From the NCBI GenBank assembly GCA_016801885.1, contig CM028882.1, forward strand, positions 21,593,047 through 21,657,046: DNA of 64,000 nt. The letters are read 5' to 3'. The notes below the pieces were generated by a model, which was not told the origin of the DNA, did no database searches, and was given only the letters and a program-made list of their open reading frames with translations. The stretch is from Toxotes chatareus (taxonomy: Eukaryota; Chordata; Actinopteri; Toxotidae). The translations under genes were made by a program, and so were the position numbers. Below are positions 26,245-37,171 of the stretch, one piece after another (positions within the stretch are counted from its first letter, which is position 1; each line of letters starts with the position of its first letter).

Positions 26245-26825
26245 GACATATTATTTTTATCATTATCTTTATTTTTATCGTTATCATTAATATGACAAAA
26301 ATAATGTTTAATGTTTTTTAATGTTTTAATATATTTTATTAATATGAAATAATAAGTAAAATATTAGGCTAGAAGTAAAATTCCCCCACAACTCCACCAA
26401 ACCCTGCAGCTTCACCTAAAAGCTGTCTATCTGAAACAGTCATCTACCACTTCTTGTAACAAATTTTTTTTTTTTGATTTTTTTGGCTTTATTTCTTATC
26501 TAGTATGACCTTAAAGATGAATTATTATTTCAAGTTCTGTGGCATTATAGTTTTTAAGGAACTGACCTTCAGGTACAAGCGCTCGCTGTGTCACGGTTGC
26601 ACAGGGTCAAGCTAGTTGGGTCAGACTCAGGGACTGTCGTGTGGTGGATGTAGCTGCGTGTAGCTGCCGCTTAGCTTGTTAGTCTAGCTGATTAGCTGAT
26701 TAGCATTACGCTAGCTAACCATAGAGTAACCATCTCTCCGCCAAATATGGAAAGTACACTCCCACTAAAATCCAAGATGGCGCAGCTCAAATGCACGGGT
26801 GCTACGTCCGTGTTTTATACACTAT
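26245..26825 (+). mobile_element. Interior and right end of the second THAP-type element copy
   Basis: Bases 26260-26450 match 3570-3790 (TTTTATCGTTATC, AATATATTTTAT, AACTCCACCAAACCCTGCAG, CTATCTGAAACAGTCAT). Bases 26586-26825 match 3824-4150 (CACAGGGTC, GACTGTCGTGTGGTGGATGT, GGAAAGTACACTCCCACTAA, ACGGGTGCTACGTCC), with a deletion of about 60 bases relative to copy 1. Between the two matches, 26451-26585 replaces about 38 bases of the first copy and contains the right inverted arm. Confidence 0.6.
26475..26590 (-). repeat. Right inverted arm bracketing the satellite array
   Basis: This is the reverse-complement counterpart of 5033-5145: GGCTTTATTTCTTATCTAGT, TTATTTCAAGTTCTGTGGC, AAGGAACTGACC and GGTACAAGCGCTCGCT pair with the left arm. 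Unlike the left arm it does not touch the satellite; about 230 bp of THAP-type element lies between. Confidence 0.6.
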
Positions 26826-26903
26826 GAAATATGATGGTCATCAAACTGTCAAAAGAAAACAAGAAAGACAAGCAGGGTAAATTAAGAAAGAAGCCACACA
26901 TAC

Positions 26904-26934
26904 TCACACACTCACACACACACACACACACACA
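26904..26934. repeat. (AC)n microsatellite
   Basis: CACACTCACACAC grades into a pure AC run upstream of the transporter gene. Confidence 0.8.
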
Positions 26935-27270
26935 CTTAGCTTACTTTAGTACACTCTACTGACTGTATATCATGTATATCATTAGATTGTTTTTATATTG
27001 CAAATAAAGTATTCATGTTAAAATCACAGTTCCACTTGCGTCCATCGTGTGATTGGGTAAAAGGCCTCTCCAAACCGAGCTCCTGGGCTCAATTTCAACC
27101 CCAGCCCGCTCCTGACACTGACTGTTCTTGAAGCTGTTAGTTCATGTATGTATGTATGTATGTACATTTTGCATGCTCATTTCCATGAGCCCAGACTTGC
27201 CTTGAGGTTTATCAATTTACTCCATGACAACCATTCAGCACAGGAAGGAGAACAGCTTGCAGAGTAGCGG

Positions 27271-29130
27271 ATGAAGATGAAGTCCGGGGGAGCCGGACCT
27301 CCTGATGGGGGGTATGGCTGGGTGGTGGTCACGTCAGCCTTTTTCATCATGGGTCTTACTGCTGCTGTCCTCAAGAACTTCGGCATCTTCTTCTTGGACA
27401 TCCAGAGTCACTTCGGAGTCCTGACCAGCACCACCTCCTGGGTCACCGCCACTACCATTGCCATGTTTCACCTAGGAGGTAAGATATGGTTTTTGCTAGG
27501 GATGCAACGAATATTCAGCCACCTAAAATTTTCAGCCGAAAATGGCCCAATAGTGCATTTTCGGTTTCCGGCCGAAAGACTTTTATCACAGAAACAACGC
27601 AGCCGAAACAGGATGTTGTGATGATGCAAGCGAAAACCGCGGCCAATACGAGCTTGTCTGGAAGGGCCAACATGTCTGCAGTGTGATGCACGGATAGCGA
27701 TTTGCAAAACATGTAGCCTAATGTGGAAATTTCAAACGGGGGGTTGCATCTGCAAAGAATTTCTCCATGTCGGGTTTAATTTATCACTTGAAATCCGAAC
27801 ATCTCGATCGCTATGCTGAATATGAGAGGACACGCCGAGCCACAGACGGATTGTCTGTGGCAGACGTTTTTGAAAGTTTAAAACTTAACTTAAAGTGCTG
27901 CAATTCTTGGTGCATTTGTTGTTGTTAAAGGCCTACGGTTAACATGCTATGGCAGTCTTTGTTTTGACACACTATTATGTTGTAGTCCTACAGCAAAAAT
28001 TAAATTGATTTATTCTTTTTCTATTATGTAATCACAATGCCTTGCAATTTTAATGAGGTTAGTACACAGTCAAAGGCATAAATGCAATGGTACTAATAAT
28101 TGGCATGATTTTTCGGTTTCCAGTTTCGGCCAAGAATTTTCATTTTTCATTTCGGTGCATCCCTAGCTTTCACCTTGAAGTTCTTGGTTGTTTTTTAAGA
28201 GGTGTTTTCATAGTGTCATTTTCATCCTTTCCTCAGCTCCAGTAGCCAGTGCGCTGACCTTACAGTTTTCTCAGAGAGCGGTCATCATAGTCGGTGGCCT
28301 GCTGACTGCCTGTGGGATGTTGTTGGCATCTCTGGGCCTCAGTCTGCCCTGGCTTTACCTCACCATGGGCATCCTGCAAGGTAGTGCACACCCAGGACAT
28401 TCATTATGTTACTTTTATCACTTTGGAAAATAAAGAATGAGTATTTAATTTAAATGTATTTTCATTTAAGTTAGTTTTCAATGTAATTCTAAATTTGAAC
28501 AGTATAGTAATCTTGTAACATTAAAATAAAACGTTTTTAAGTTTTTGTCGCTCAAAATATGCGTCACAACGGCCGATGTGCGACACGCCTCTCGCTAGCA
28601 TAGCTCTGCCTCTGTTACAGGGTGTTTTGTTATAACTGTTAGTCACCAGCTCCACCTTACGGTTAAATCTTGTATGACAGCCAGTAACTGGAGGAGTCCC
28701 TGCTGCGTATTACAAAAAAAAAAATCGATCTTTGGAAATTTAATTATCTACTCATAATCGTCCAGAATATGATCGCAATTAATCAGTAATCAATTTTTTC
28801 ACCACCCCTAATTTTGATAATCACTTAATCGTTCTAGTCATTTTTCAAGTAACTTTGCCAAAAGTTGCTGCTTCCAGCCTCTCAAATGTGAGAATTTGCC
28901 ATATGATGTTGTACTGAATATCTTGGGAATCTAGACTGTTAGTAATGTTTGAGAAAATAAATGGCAATGACGTGGCAATTAATCGACAATGAATAAGCTT
29001 TAGCTGCAGCCTTAATGCATGTTACTCGTCTTGACGTATTAATTCTTCTGTAGAAATCTGATATTTCTTGATTTTATTTATTTATTTTTATATGTATGTA
29101 TGTGTATATATATATATATATATATATTTA

Positions 29131-29161
<31 letters not shown>

Positions 29162-31025
29162 TTTTAACCTGTATGGCACAGGAAACATATGGCCGGGAAG
29201 GTGGGTGGTTTGAAGTTGACCACTTTTTTTGGTGGATAAACCAATCAAAAAAATAAAAAATAAAATAAAATAAAATGATTGGGTGGTTAAAAGCTTCCAT
29301 CTTCTGTTTCCAGGAATTGGCATTTCCTTCTCGTGGATCCCTGCCAACAGCATGGTGAGCAACTACTTTGTGAGGTGGCGTCCCATCGCCTACGCCATCG
29401 CCAGCTCAGGGGAGTGTGTCTTCGCCATCATGTTCAGCCCCTTCTTCCAGTGGCTCATTGAGATGTACAGCTGGCAGGGCACCCTGCTCATCATTGGAGG
29501 CCTTCAGCTCAACCTTTGTGTCTGCGGCGCTCTCATGAGACCTCTGGAGACGACCCAGGGTTCAATCCAAGAAACCAAAGACTGTCTAGAAGGAAATGCT
29601 GTTGTTCTCCCACCAAAGAGGAAGGTTATCTTCCACTGCTCCCTTCTGAGAAATCCTGAACTTTTACTCTACATCCTGTTCGCCATCTTTGCAGCGGCAG
29701 GTTTTTTCATCCCACCTCTCTTTCTAGTGCCCTTTGCCAACAGTTTGGGGCTGGATAAGTACTGGCCAGCCTCTATCCTTTCTGTCATGGCACTGGCTGA
29801 CCTGGCTGGAAGGCTGATCTGTGGTTGGGTAGCCAACATGAGGCTGGTGAGGCACCTGCAGCTGCTCACCATGGTGGTCACTCTTCTCGGGGTCATGCTC
29901 CTGCTGCTGCCAATCAGCCACAACTACTGGGCCATCCTGGTCTTCACCTCGCTCTACGGCTTTCTGTTTGGCTGTGTGGTAGCCATTCATGTCACCTCCA
30001 TTGTGGACATTGTAACCCTGGAGAGATTCGACAGCGGACTGGGGATCTTCATGCTTTTCAGGAGTATTGGTGGCTTCATTGGTCCACCTGCTGCAGGTGA
30101 GCAGTCTGTGTTTGGATTGACAGGTAAAAAAAAAAAAATGTTGCAGGTTGAATATGGAACCACAGGTTAAATGAAATGCAAAAAAATTGGTACACACATT
30201 CTCTATTTATTCTGGGACAAAAAAATGTGGCATAATAATAATCTGTATACAACAGACACATAAGGCAGGGCCTCACTGTGCGTAAATACAGCCTCACAGG
30301 GCCAATAGCAGAACTGTAGACTCTTATTCTTCATTTGTTCTAAAGTAAATAAGTGCTCCTCTTTCTATGCAGGTTGCTTTTGATCTTTGAATATTTAATT
30401 CAGTGCAACATTATGGACATTTTAGTAGTTTCCTCTAAATGGTATAATTACGATTTCTGTTGTGTCCAGTAATAATTTATCACTCTGTTTGTTAGATGGC
30501 CCATTCTGTTTTTTATGAAAATGATTATATTCTTGTTCCAAAGAAAGACAAGCATTTTCTTAAAAAAAACAAACAAAAAAAAAACAACCTTGCAGCACAA
30601 GACAAAAGGAATAATCTGAACTAGGATCATTAGATCACTTTAACAGACTCAAATTTCTTCTGATAAATGTCTGACGTTTTTTTTTTGTTTGTTTGTTTGT
30701 TTTTAATTTTATCCACAAGTACAGGTAAAACTAAAGTGGCACAAAGGCCTGCATCCTCCTGAAGGGTTAGATGCATCTGATCATTTATTTATCTGCCCTG
30801 GTACACTGTGTGATCTTCTGTTTCCTGTTCTGTATTCCAGGCTGGCTGGTGGACGAGACAAACGACTACAGCTCTGCCTTCTACTTCTCGGGCCTGTGCC
30901 TCATTTCATCTGCAGTGTTTGTCGTAATGGTCGACCACCTGGTTGAGAGGAGAAAGGCCACGGAGGCTGATGTTCATCAGGCAATCAGCCAACAGGAGGA
31001 CTGGGAAACAGGAAAAGTCAAGTGA
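27271..31025 (+). CDS. Monocarboxylate transporter, SLC16 (MCT) family; four coding exons
   Basis: A predicted 12-TM major-facilitator transporter of the plasma membrane; SLC16 members move lactate, pyruvate, ketone bodies or related substrates. Coding exons 27271-27478, 28237-28380, 29314-30096 and 30841-31025 join in phase with GT-AG introns to 439 aa. The SLC16 signature DGGYGW is at residues 12-17, before TM1. Asp280 and Arg284 in ADLAGR fit the TM8 Asp/Arg pair needed for proton-coupled transport (Asp302/Arg306 in rat MCT1). The TM6-TM7 loop is short and basic (PPKRK), and the C-terminal tail is charged. MRPL after TM6 and GPPAAGWLVD before TM11 are family-like. By eye it resembles MCT12, MCT13 and MCT7 about equally, so I give no symbol and no substrate. 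The ATG is the first in the exon, with a second at codon 3. Intron 1 carries a hAT fossil. Confidence 0.9.
27496..28166 (+). mobile_element. hAT-like transposon fossil in transporter intron 1
   Basis: The ends are inverted: CTAGGGATGCAACGAATATT at the left pairs with a right end that reads CTAGGGATGCACCGAAA on the complement. This is the style of hAT elements. The 8-bp flanks match only weakly (5 of 8), so the target duplication has decayed or the end is off by a base. Internally, Cys codons at 27703 and 27712 (C-x2-C) and His codons at 27785 and 27800 (in YHLKSEH) form a BED-type zinc finger pattern broken by one frameshift. No transposase catalytic region remains. It is an internally deleted, dead copy. 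Confidence 0.72.
28800..29016 (+). repeat. Dispersed teleost repeat (non-autonomous), copy a
   Basis: This is one copy of a repeat seen at least six times here. Landmarks are ATAATCACTTAATCG, CATTTTTCAAG, CTTCCAGCCTCTCAAATGTGA, ACTGAATATCTTGGG and the closing AATTAATCGACAATG followed by AGCTGCAGCC. Ends rich in ATTAATCG and GCTGCA are typical of this common fish repeat. No coding capacity; the superfamily is not resolved. Confidence 0.6.
29086..29165. repeat. Low-complexity TA/TTTTA tract in transporter intron 2
   Basis: Short TATG repeats, a (TA)n run at about 29106-29127 and a (TTTTTA)n run follow one another. Matching TAAAA-rich sequence lies at about 29250-29275, near the exon 3 acceptor. 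Confidence 0.75.
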
Positions 31026-32660
31026 GAGTTGTTGCATAAGATGTTTTTTCTTTTTAAACTTGAATGAGCCTGAGGGGTTTATGTCATTGATATATGTCTT
31101 GCCAGAGAAGATTGAGTACATAGTTCTACCAGGGCCAACTCAGTTATTGAAAACACAACTCTTTTGCAAGCATCTTGAGGAACTTGTCTGTCAGACAAAG
31201 ACAATCCTGTAGTTTTTACAGCTTGCAATTTGATTTTTTTAAGTAAACTTCCTTGATCATAGCAGTTTTAAATTCTAGTTACAAGATGTTGACACTGCAG
31301 CTTTCATTTAAAGGATGAGGCTGACAATATTCTGTATTTTACTGACACCAAATCCCATGAAAAGACCTAAACCAAAAACGTGAGACCTCTCTACCCTTTC
31401 TGTCTCAGCCGCAAGCCCATTAGTTACCTCTGCCAAACAGGTTATGTTTTCACCCATGTCTATTTGTGTGTTGGTTTGTTTGTTTATTTGTAAATTTGTT
31501 GGAGGGATGGGGCATTGGCCAAGGTAGAACCCATAAAATTTTTAGCATAGATCCAGTAATTTTTTAATCACTTTCCTTAACTGGTCTAGTTCTAGTTAGA
31601 TATGAATTATATGTATATGAATTCATTCTGTTAGGAAAAAAAAAAGTGCTGCACTGTAATTAGTAAGAAATGTTACTCAAACAGGAAGAAATAGTGCATT
31701 TGTTGGGGACTATGTTCAGGTGCTTGTGAGTATATATGACAGCAGGGTGATATATATGGGACAGACTCAAACTTCAGTGGATGTGTTTACAGTAATGAAA
31801 CAACATGTCAGCCAGTGAAATCATGTGGTTCATTGGTGTGTTTTTCTTACAGCTTTTATAAAATAGAGGGGCTTAGAAAGATGAAGTGTTTGGTTTTGGA
31901 CTATCAGCAGACTTATCCTTTATACATTTTTGCTACAGTATGTGTGCAGTATTACAGATAAGTACTGAATGAATCATTCAGGCATACTTACTTTTTTGTC
32001 CCCTTATAATAGAGCCTTTTTTATAATTTGTCAGCTGGACATGTGGCTCTGTTTGGGTCCTCCTAAAGCTACAGGAGAGAATTTCTGAGTAAGACCCAAT
32101 GCATAAGTATTTTCTATTTTATTACTTTCTTTTAAGCTATATGACTCCTGTATGTCAACAAGGGTGTTAACCACATGTGGGTCAGGTCACAGTGGGGAGC
32201 CATAGTCTGAAAGGAAACTTTTCAGCTGTACATAACTCAGGTTACTCTGATAAAGTGGTGTTGATTTTCTGTGTCACTGGTTGGCAGTGGCACTTAAAGG
32301 GCGTTCTTTGTTGCTGCAGTCATGATGTAGCTCTTAAGACTTGAAATTATTCAACTTGTCCAATGAAATCAGTTTTTCTAGTCAGTGGAGGTTGAATGAG
32401 CTTTTAAGGATAATTTGATCTCCAGATAACTTTTATTTTTTACTGAAGTACTGTAGTACCACTTTTCATACGCACAGTCCCCAACTGCAACGTTTTCTTT
32501 GTTTAAAAATGGACGTATAGAGCCATTTCAAGAAATTTGTTTGAACAGATTCTGTCAACGTAGAATTAATGGCTTCATATTACCTCTGTGTCTTCTGATG
32601 TTTTAACTGACATGAAATTCAGTCTTATTTTTAATAAAATCACTGCACCAATAGTTTTAA
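31026..32660 (+). other. Probable 3' UTR and flank of the SLC16 gene
   Basis: No other gene is seen here. An AATAAA at 32633-32638 followed by AT-rich sequence is the most convincing poly(A) signal after the stop at 31023-31025. It would give a 3' UTR of about 1.6 kb. Earlier, weaker possibilities cannot be excluded without transcript data. Confidence 0.4.
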
Positions 32661-32671
32661 ATGCAAGACTC

Positions 32672-32911
32672 TTATGTCTGTCTTTTCCTGCCACCTATAT
32701 TGTTTGTCATATCTGCCTCCAGCTCTCGTAAAGCGAAAGGCAAATCCCAAACAACCTGGTCAGGAGCTGCCTGCTGTAGAAGGAACCTGAAACCGGGATG
32801 AGGATATTTGTAGTGCCGCTTAGGAATCTGTGGTATGTGCTGTACAAATTGCTCAAGAGTTAAAGTACAGTTATGCAACCTAATTCTCAAATCAGTTTCA
32901 GCTGCTTTCAC
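32672..32911 (-). other. Unrecognised 79-codon open frame
   Basis: A clean frame reads MKAAETDLRIRLHNCTLTLE and continues through PKRHYKYPHPGFRFLLQQ to NIGGRKRQT. Its composition (mixed polar and hydrophobic, an aromatic/proline segment) looks more protein-like than other chance frames nearby. I do not recognise the family and see no splice context. It could be a transposon or retrocopy fragment, or chance. Confidence 0.2.
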
Positions 32912-32939
32912 GTGCTGGTTTCATATGCTCTTTCTGCTA

Positions 32940-33190
32940 GGGCTAATTCAATTAGTTGACTGAAAGAAAAGCAATTTGTATTATCTATTACATCTGTTTT
33001 AAAACTTGTGCAGGTCCTTTCCTTTGAGGCAAAAATGCCAAGAACGCTGGTACCAGCTTCTTAAATGTGAATTTGATGAATATCTTTGGGTTTTGCACTG
33101 TTGGTCAGACAAAACAAGCCATTTAAATGTGACATTGGGCTTTAGGAAATTGTGATGGGCATGTTTTTATAGTGCTTAATTATGAAGCAA
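32940..33190 (+). repeat. Dispersed teleost repeat, copy b
   Basis: Same family as copy a: GCTAATTCAATTAGTTGACTG, then CAGCTTCTTAAATGTGAATT, GAATATCTTTGGGTTTTGCA, CTGTTGGTCAGACAAAACAAG, GACATTGGGCTTTAGG and AAATTGTGATGGGCAT occur in order. Confidence 0.6.
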
Positions 33191-34130
33191 ATATTGTGTG
33201 TGAAACGGAAAAATATTCCAACAGTCACCACTGGGTAGCAGTGTTGCTTAGGAAGAGAACATGCAGCTTCACTGTAGTGCTTCTTACCTACCTGCACACT
33301 CGCATACTCACTTAAAGACAAATGTTTAATACAGAAATTTTTTTTTCTACAGACAAAACATTTAGATTAGAAAATAATTCATTTAAAATGAACATTAATA
33401 CTATCTTCTATGTGGCCAACAAATGTCACAACATATATTAAAATGTTTTCATACTAGAGATGCATATTAACAAAAGCCTACAAGAAAACTAACTAAAGTT
33501 TTGTAAGGTGTTTGGAAAAAAAAATGGGGAAAGTCAAGGCAGCTATTTTACACAACAAAACAGAGGCACCAAGGGCGTTTTTAAAAGATGCTGGGAGTCA
33601 AAAAATTAACTGTACTCAACTCAAAGTGAAGTACAGGTGTGTTATGGAGCGGCCTCAGAAGTTGCACCTTTGGTCCATCAAAGTTCGAGTAGGGTAAACC
33701 CCATGACCCTGGTAAAGAGGGTGCAATCAGACAAAGCCCAGTCCCAATGTCCAACAGAATTCGTCGCCCATTCTTAATAAGCAGGCTAAGGCTCAGGGCT
33801 GTTCTATTGTGAAATCAGAAAGTGCTCCAGGGCTCTCTTGCAGACTTTTTGCACTGCTGCAGGTTCTGTTTGAGAGGAATTAAATTCACAGGGCACTAAT
33901 GTTAAAAACAAGGTTGACCAGGGAAAGTCTTAAATCATCAACTTTGATAAGTGTCCAAAAAACAAACAAACAAAAAAAAAAAACAATAGCAGCCAAGACT
34001 GTCTAGTTCATTGTCCCATTGAAGAGCCCGAAAGTATTAATTTCTGTTTTTGCCTAATTTGATCAAACAGTAATAATTTAGAGGGTTATTATTTTAAGGA
34101 AAAGGTTGGCAAAAATCACTCAGATGTTGT
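33191..34130. other. Intergenic stretch between SLC16 gene and gldc, nothing recognised
   Basis: AT-rich sequence with oligo-A runs (near 33515 and 33972). I see no exon, repeat with a clear match or regulatory motif. Confidence 0.4.
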
Positions 34131-34160
34131 TCAGATGTAGTTTTATTAAACTACATCTGA
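34131..34160 (-). terminator. gldc: gldc poly(A) signal inside a perfect hairpin
   Basis: A perfect 13-bp inverted repeat (TCAGATGTAGTTT and its complement) with a 4-base loop spans these 30 bases. On the minus strand the hexamer AATAAA (34147-34142) covers the loop and enters the stem, 198 bases beyond the gldc stop codon. This gives a 3' UTR of roughly 220 nt. The use of this site is inferred from position; the hairpin is directly visible. Confidence 0.6.
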
Positions 34161-34344
34161 AATATGATCAGTAACTGGCAGCAGAAATACTTAGGTCCCA
34201 AGACAACGTGATTTCACAAAGTAGCCCCAGTTTTGAGCCCTTACTCTCTCCTGCTGTCACATTTTCAACACACGAGTGTTTCGAGTCTGAGTTTTGAGTG
34301 CTTTGCGCTTAGGCCGGACATTGGGACTGGACGACAGGGAGCAT

Positions 34345-37140
34345 CTATGAGGAGGCTCTCTTCTCTTCGTATGGAGACTCGTAGGCCTCCATGGGTGGGC
34401 AGGTGCACACGAGGTGTTGGTCACCATAGATATCGTCAATCCTGGAGATGCTTGGCCAGAATTTGGTCTCGGGCCTTATGAAGGGCTGTAAAGTAAGAAA
34501 GAGGAGGATAATGGTGAGAAAAAAGTGGTCAGGGACTTTAAGAACTGTGAAAGATCTGAAAACGGCAGATGTTACAAAGTGATTTACTGTAAGGCTTTAA
34601 AATGGGGTACCATTAAGTTTATCAGAAGTGGTGACAAACAAAAACACTACTGAAAAGTTCTGTACTGTACCTGATCCTACAAGGACCATGTTTACCTATA
34701 TTATGAAAAAACAATATTTTTATATAGGACTGTAACAATTACTTTAAATATTGATTAATCTGTCAATTTGTTTCCCAGAGCCCACAGATATTTAATTTAC
34801 AGTGATATAAAACAGAGAAAAGCAGCAAATGTTTGGCATTTCTGCTTGAAAGGCAATCCCTGTAATGATAGAAAAGAAAGTGTGTGAATATTTTTAGTTT
34901 TTAACATATATTTTACAGAAAAAAAACTCAAGTATCTGCATGGACAGATACCATTAGGTGAGAAAATTAGTTGGATTTTTTTTTTAAATTTAAGTAAACC
35001 CACCCTTTAAGATCCTTACTGATTACATCAAAAAACAACAACTGCTGGAGTCATTTGCCGCTGTGCTATGACCCTGTGAGTGTTCAGCCTTGCCCATTAA
35101 GTGAGGTTTGGTGTGTTGAAAAGTCACAAATTAACCATAATACTTCATCTTAATGGGATCAGAGTCTGTTCCAAGAAGCCAATTTTCTGAGTAAATCTTT
35201 TGTCTGATGGGAAAAACTGCTGTTCCAGGTTTTGCTCAACAATGTTATTCTATATTAACCAGAAAACCTGCTTCTTGGAAAAAAGAAAAAGCTTATCAGT
35301 GTTGCCTGCAGATTATATAGTACGGCTTTATTGACCTTGTAATCATCACGTCAGAGTAGTTTATTATTCACTGAGAAGTGATATAAAGTCTTTCTCTAAA
35401 ATATGATATTGATCCATTTTTAACTTGCCCATGATTTTTGGTTTTCAAAAATTATTTCAACGCAAACTGAACTTCTCCAACTAGTAGCTTGAACTGTCAA
35501 GAGGCACAAGAGTTTGGTGTTACATTTGTGAATGGTACTTAGACAAATATTTGTGTTTTATTTGTTAGTCCCAACAAATCCCACAAACAGAATGTAACCA
35601 ACAATTAAAGGGTCTCACTAACAATTATTCTTTGTAACCAAAGACTGATATTGTTTATTTCTTGGATTTTTTTTCTTATTTTTTAAAGGAAACAATATAT
35701 TTGTGAACCAGAGGGTTTTTTTTTTTTTGGTTTGGTTTGGTTTTTAAGGTTTGTGTCTTCAACAGGAATAAATAGTCTTGGTGTTTATAAAACAAACAGG
35801 TTAGCAAAGTACTAACAAACACTTTAGTGGTTTCAGTGTTTAGTGGGATTTGCTGGCAATAAAAATAAGATAGCACCAGCTTTAAGTTTAAGTTGGGAAG
35901 ATAATTTAGGTGTAATAAAACTAGAATCCAAACAAATATTGTGACAAATGTAGCTGAAATTGATGAAGCTATAGAGGCTGTTGTAGTGTTATGGCAGTAT
36001 TAACTTTTCACCACTAGGGGGCGATAAAGACCACATATTCCTTACCTAAAGCACCTACTGTTAAACAAAAAAGTTGCAGCAGGGAGTTTGTCATGAAGTC
36101 AGAGAGATGAGGACACTCACCAAGGGGAAAGCAGCGAACTCCCTGGAGTAAGGTCTGTCCCAGTTGGAGGATGAGATGCAGGCCAGAGAGTGAGGGGCCA
36201 TCTGCACACACAGAAACGCAAGGACCTCAGATGGTAGATGTCACAGCTTTGTATCAGCCGGTTTAAAGCATCTTTTCACCTGAAACAAAGACACAAATCA
36301 TTCTGGTAACGTACCTTGAGTGGGTTGATCCGGGAGTCCATCCTTCCCTCCTCGATGTCTGCGATCTCCTGTCGGATACCAAGCAGGGCGTCGCAGAACC
36401 GGTCCATCTCAGCCTTGTCCTCTGACTCTGTGGGCTCAATCATGAGTGTACCAGCCACTGGCCATGACATGGTGGGTGCGTGGAAACCTGGTAAAAAAAA
36501 GAAAAACAGCTTCCACTGATTATCACTTTTTTTAAAGGGTTCAAAAACCTACATATCAGAGTATATCTTTAGTGGCTACAAAGGCCAAAATTAATCCCAT
36601 ATATTCAAAATCAAGATGTCTTACAATTAGGAAGGAATGTGTAAAATTCACCCTACCATAATCCTGCAGCCTCTTGGCTACATCGACAGCTTCAATATTT
36701 GCCGTCTTCTTAAATGGCCTCACATCCAGAATGAACTCGTGGGCTACAAAACCTGTTCAGACAATAACATGAACATAAAGGAGGACATTTTAAATTTCAC
36801 ATAAGCTGATTACATCACTTACAAACATTAAGTATTTTGAAGTTGTTTGCAGACATTTCTGGAAGTGTAGAGAGTAGATCTGCATACACTGATGGGAACA
36901 GCGTTTTCAGTGCCGTACCTTTCCTGCCTCTGTAGAGAATTTTATAGTGACCTTCCAGCCTCTTGGCCATGTAGTTGGCATTGAGGATGGCCACCTCTGT
37001 AGCGTGACGCAGTCCCTTGGATCCCATCATCTAAAACACCATACACACGGGTGATGTCAGCATTATCACGGATGAAACGAGTTTCATTAACACAACTGAT
37101 TTTTGCATTACTGACCAATGACACATTTAGTCATGTAGCT

Positions 37141-37171
<31 letters not shown>

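Noticed and set aside
29724..30197. A 157-codon frame on the minus strand opposite the SLC16 gene
   Set aside because: It is antisense to exon 3 of the transporter, whose plus frame matches a known family. The minus frame has no recognisable domain.
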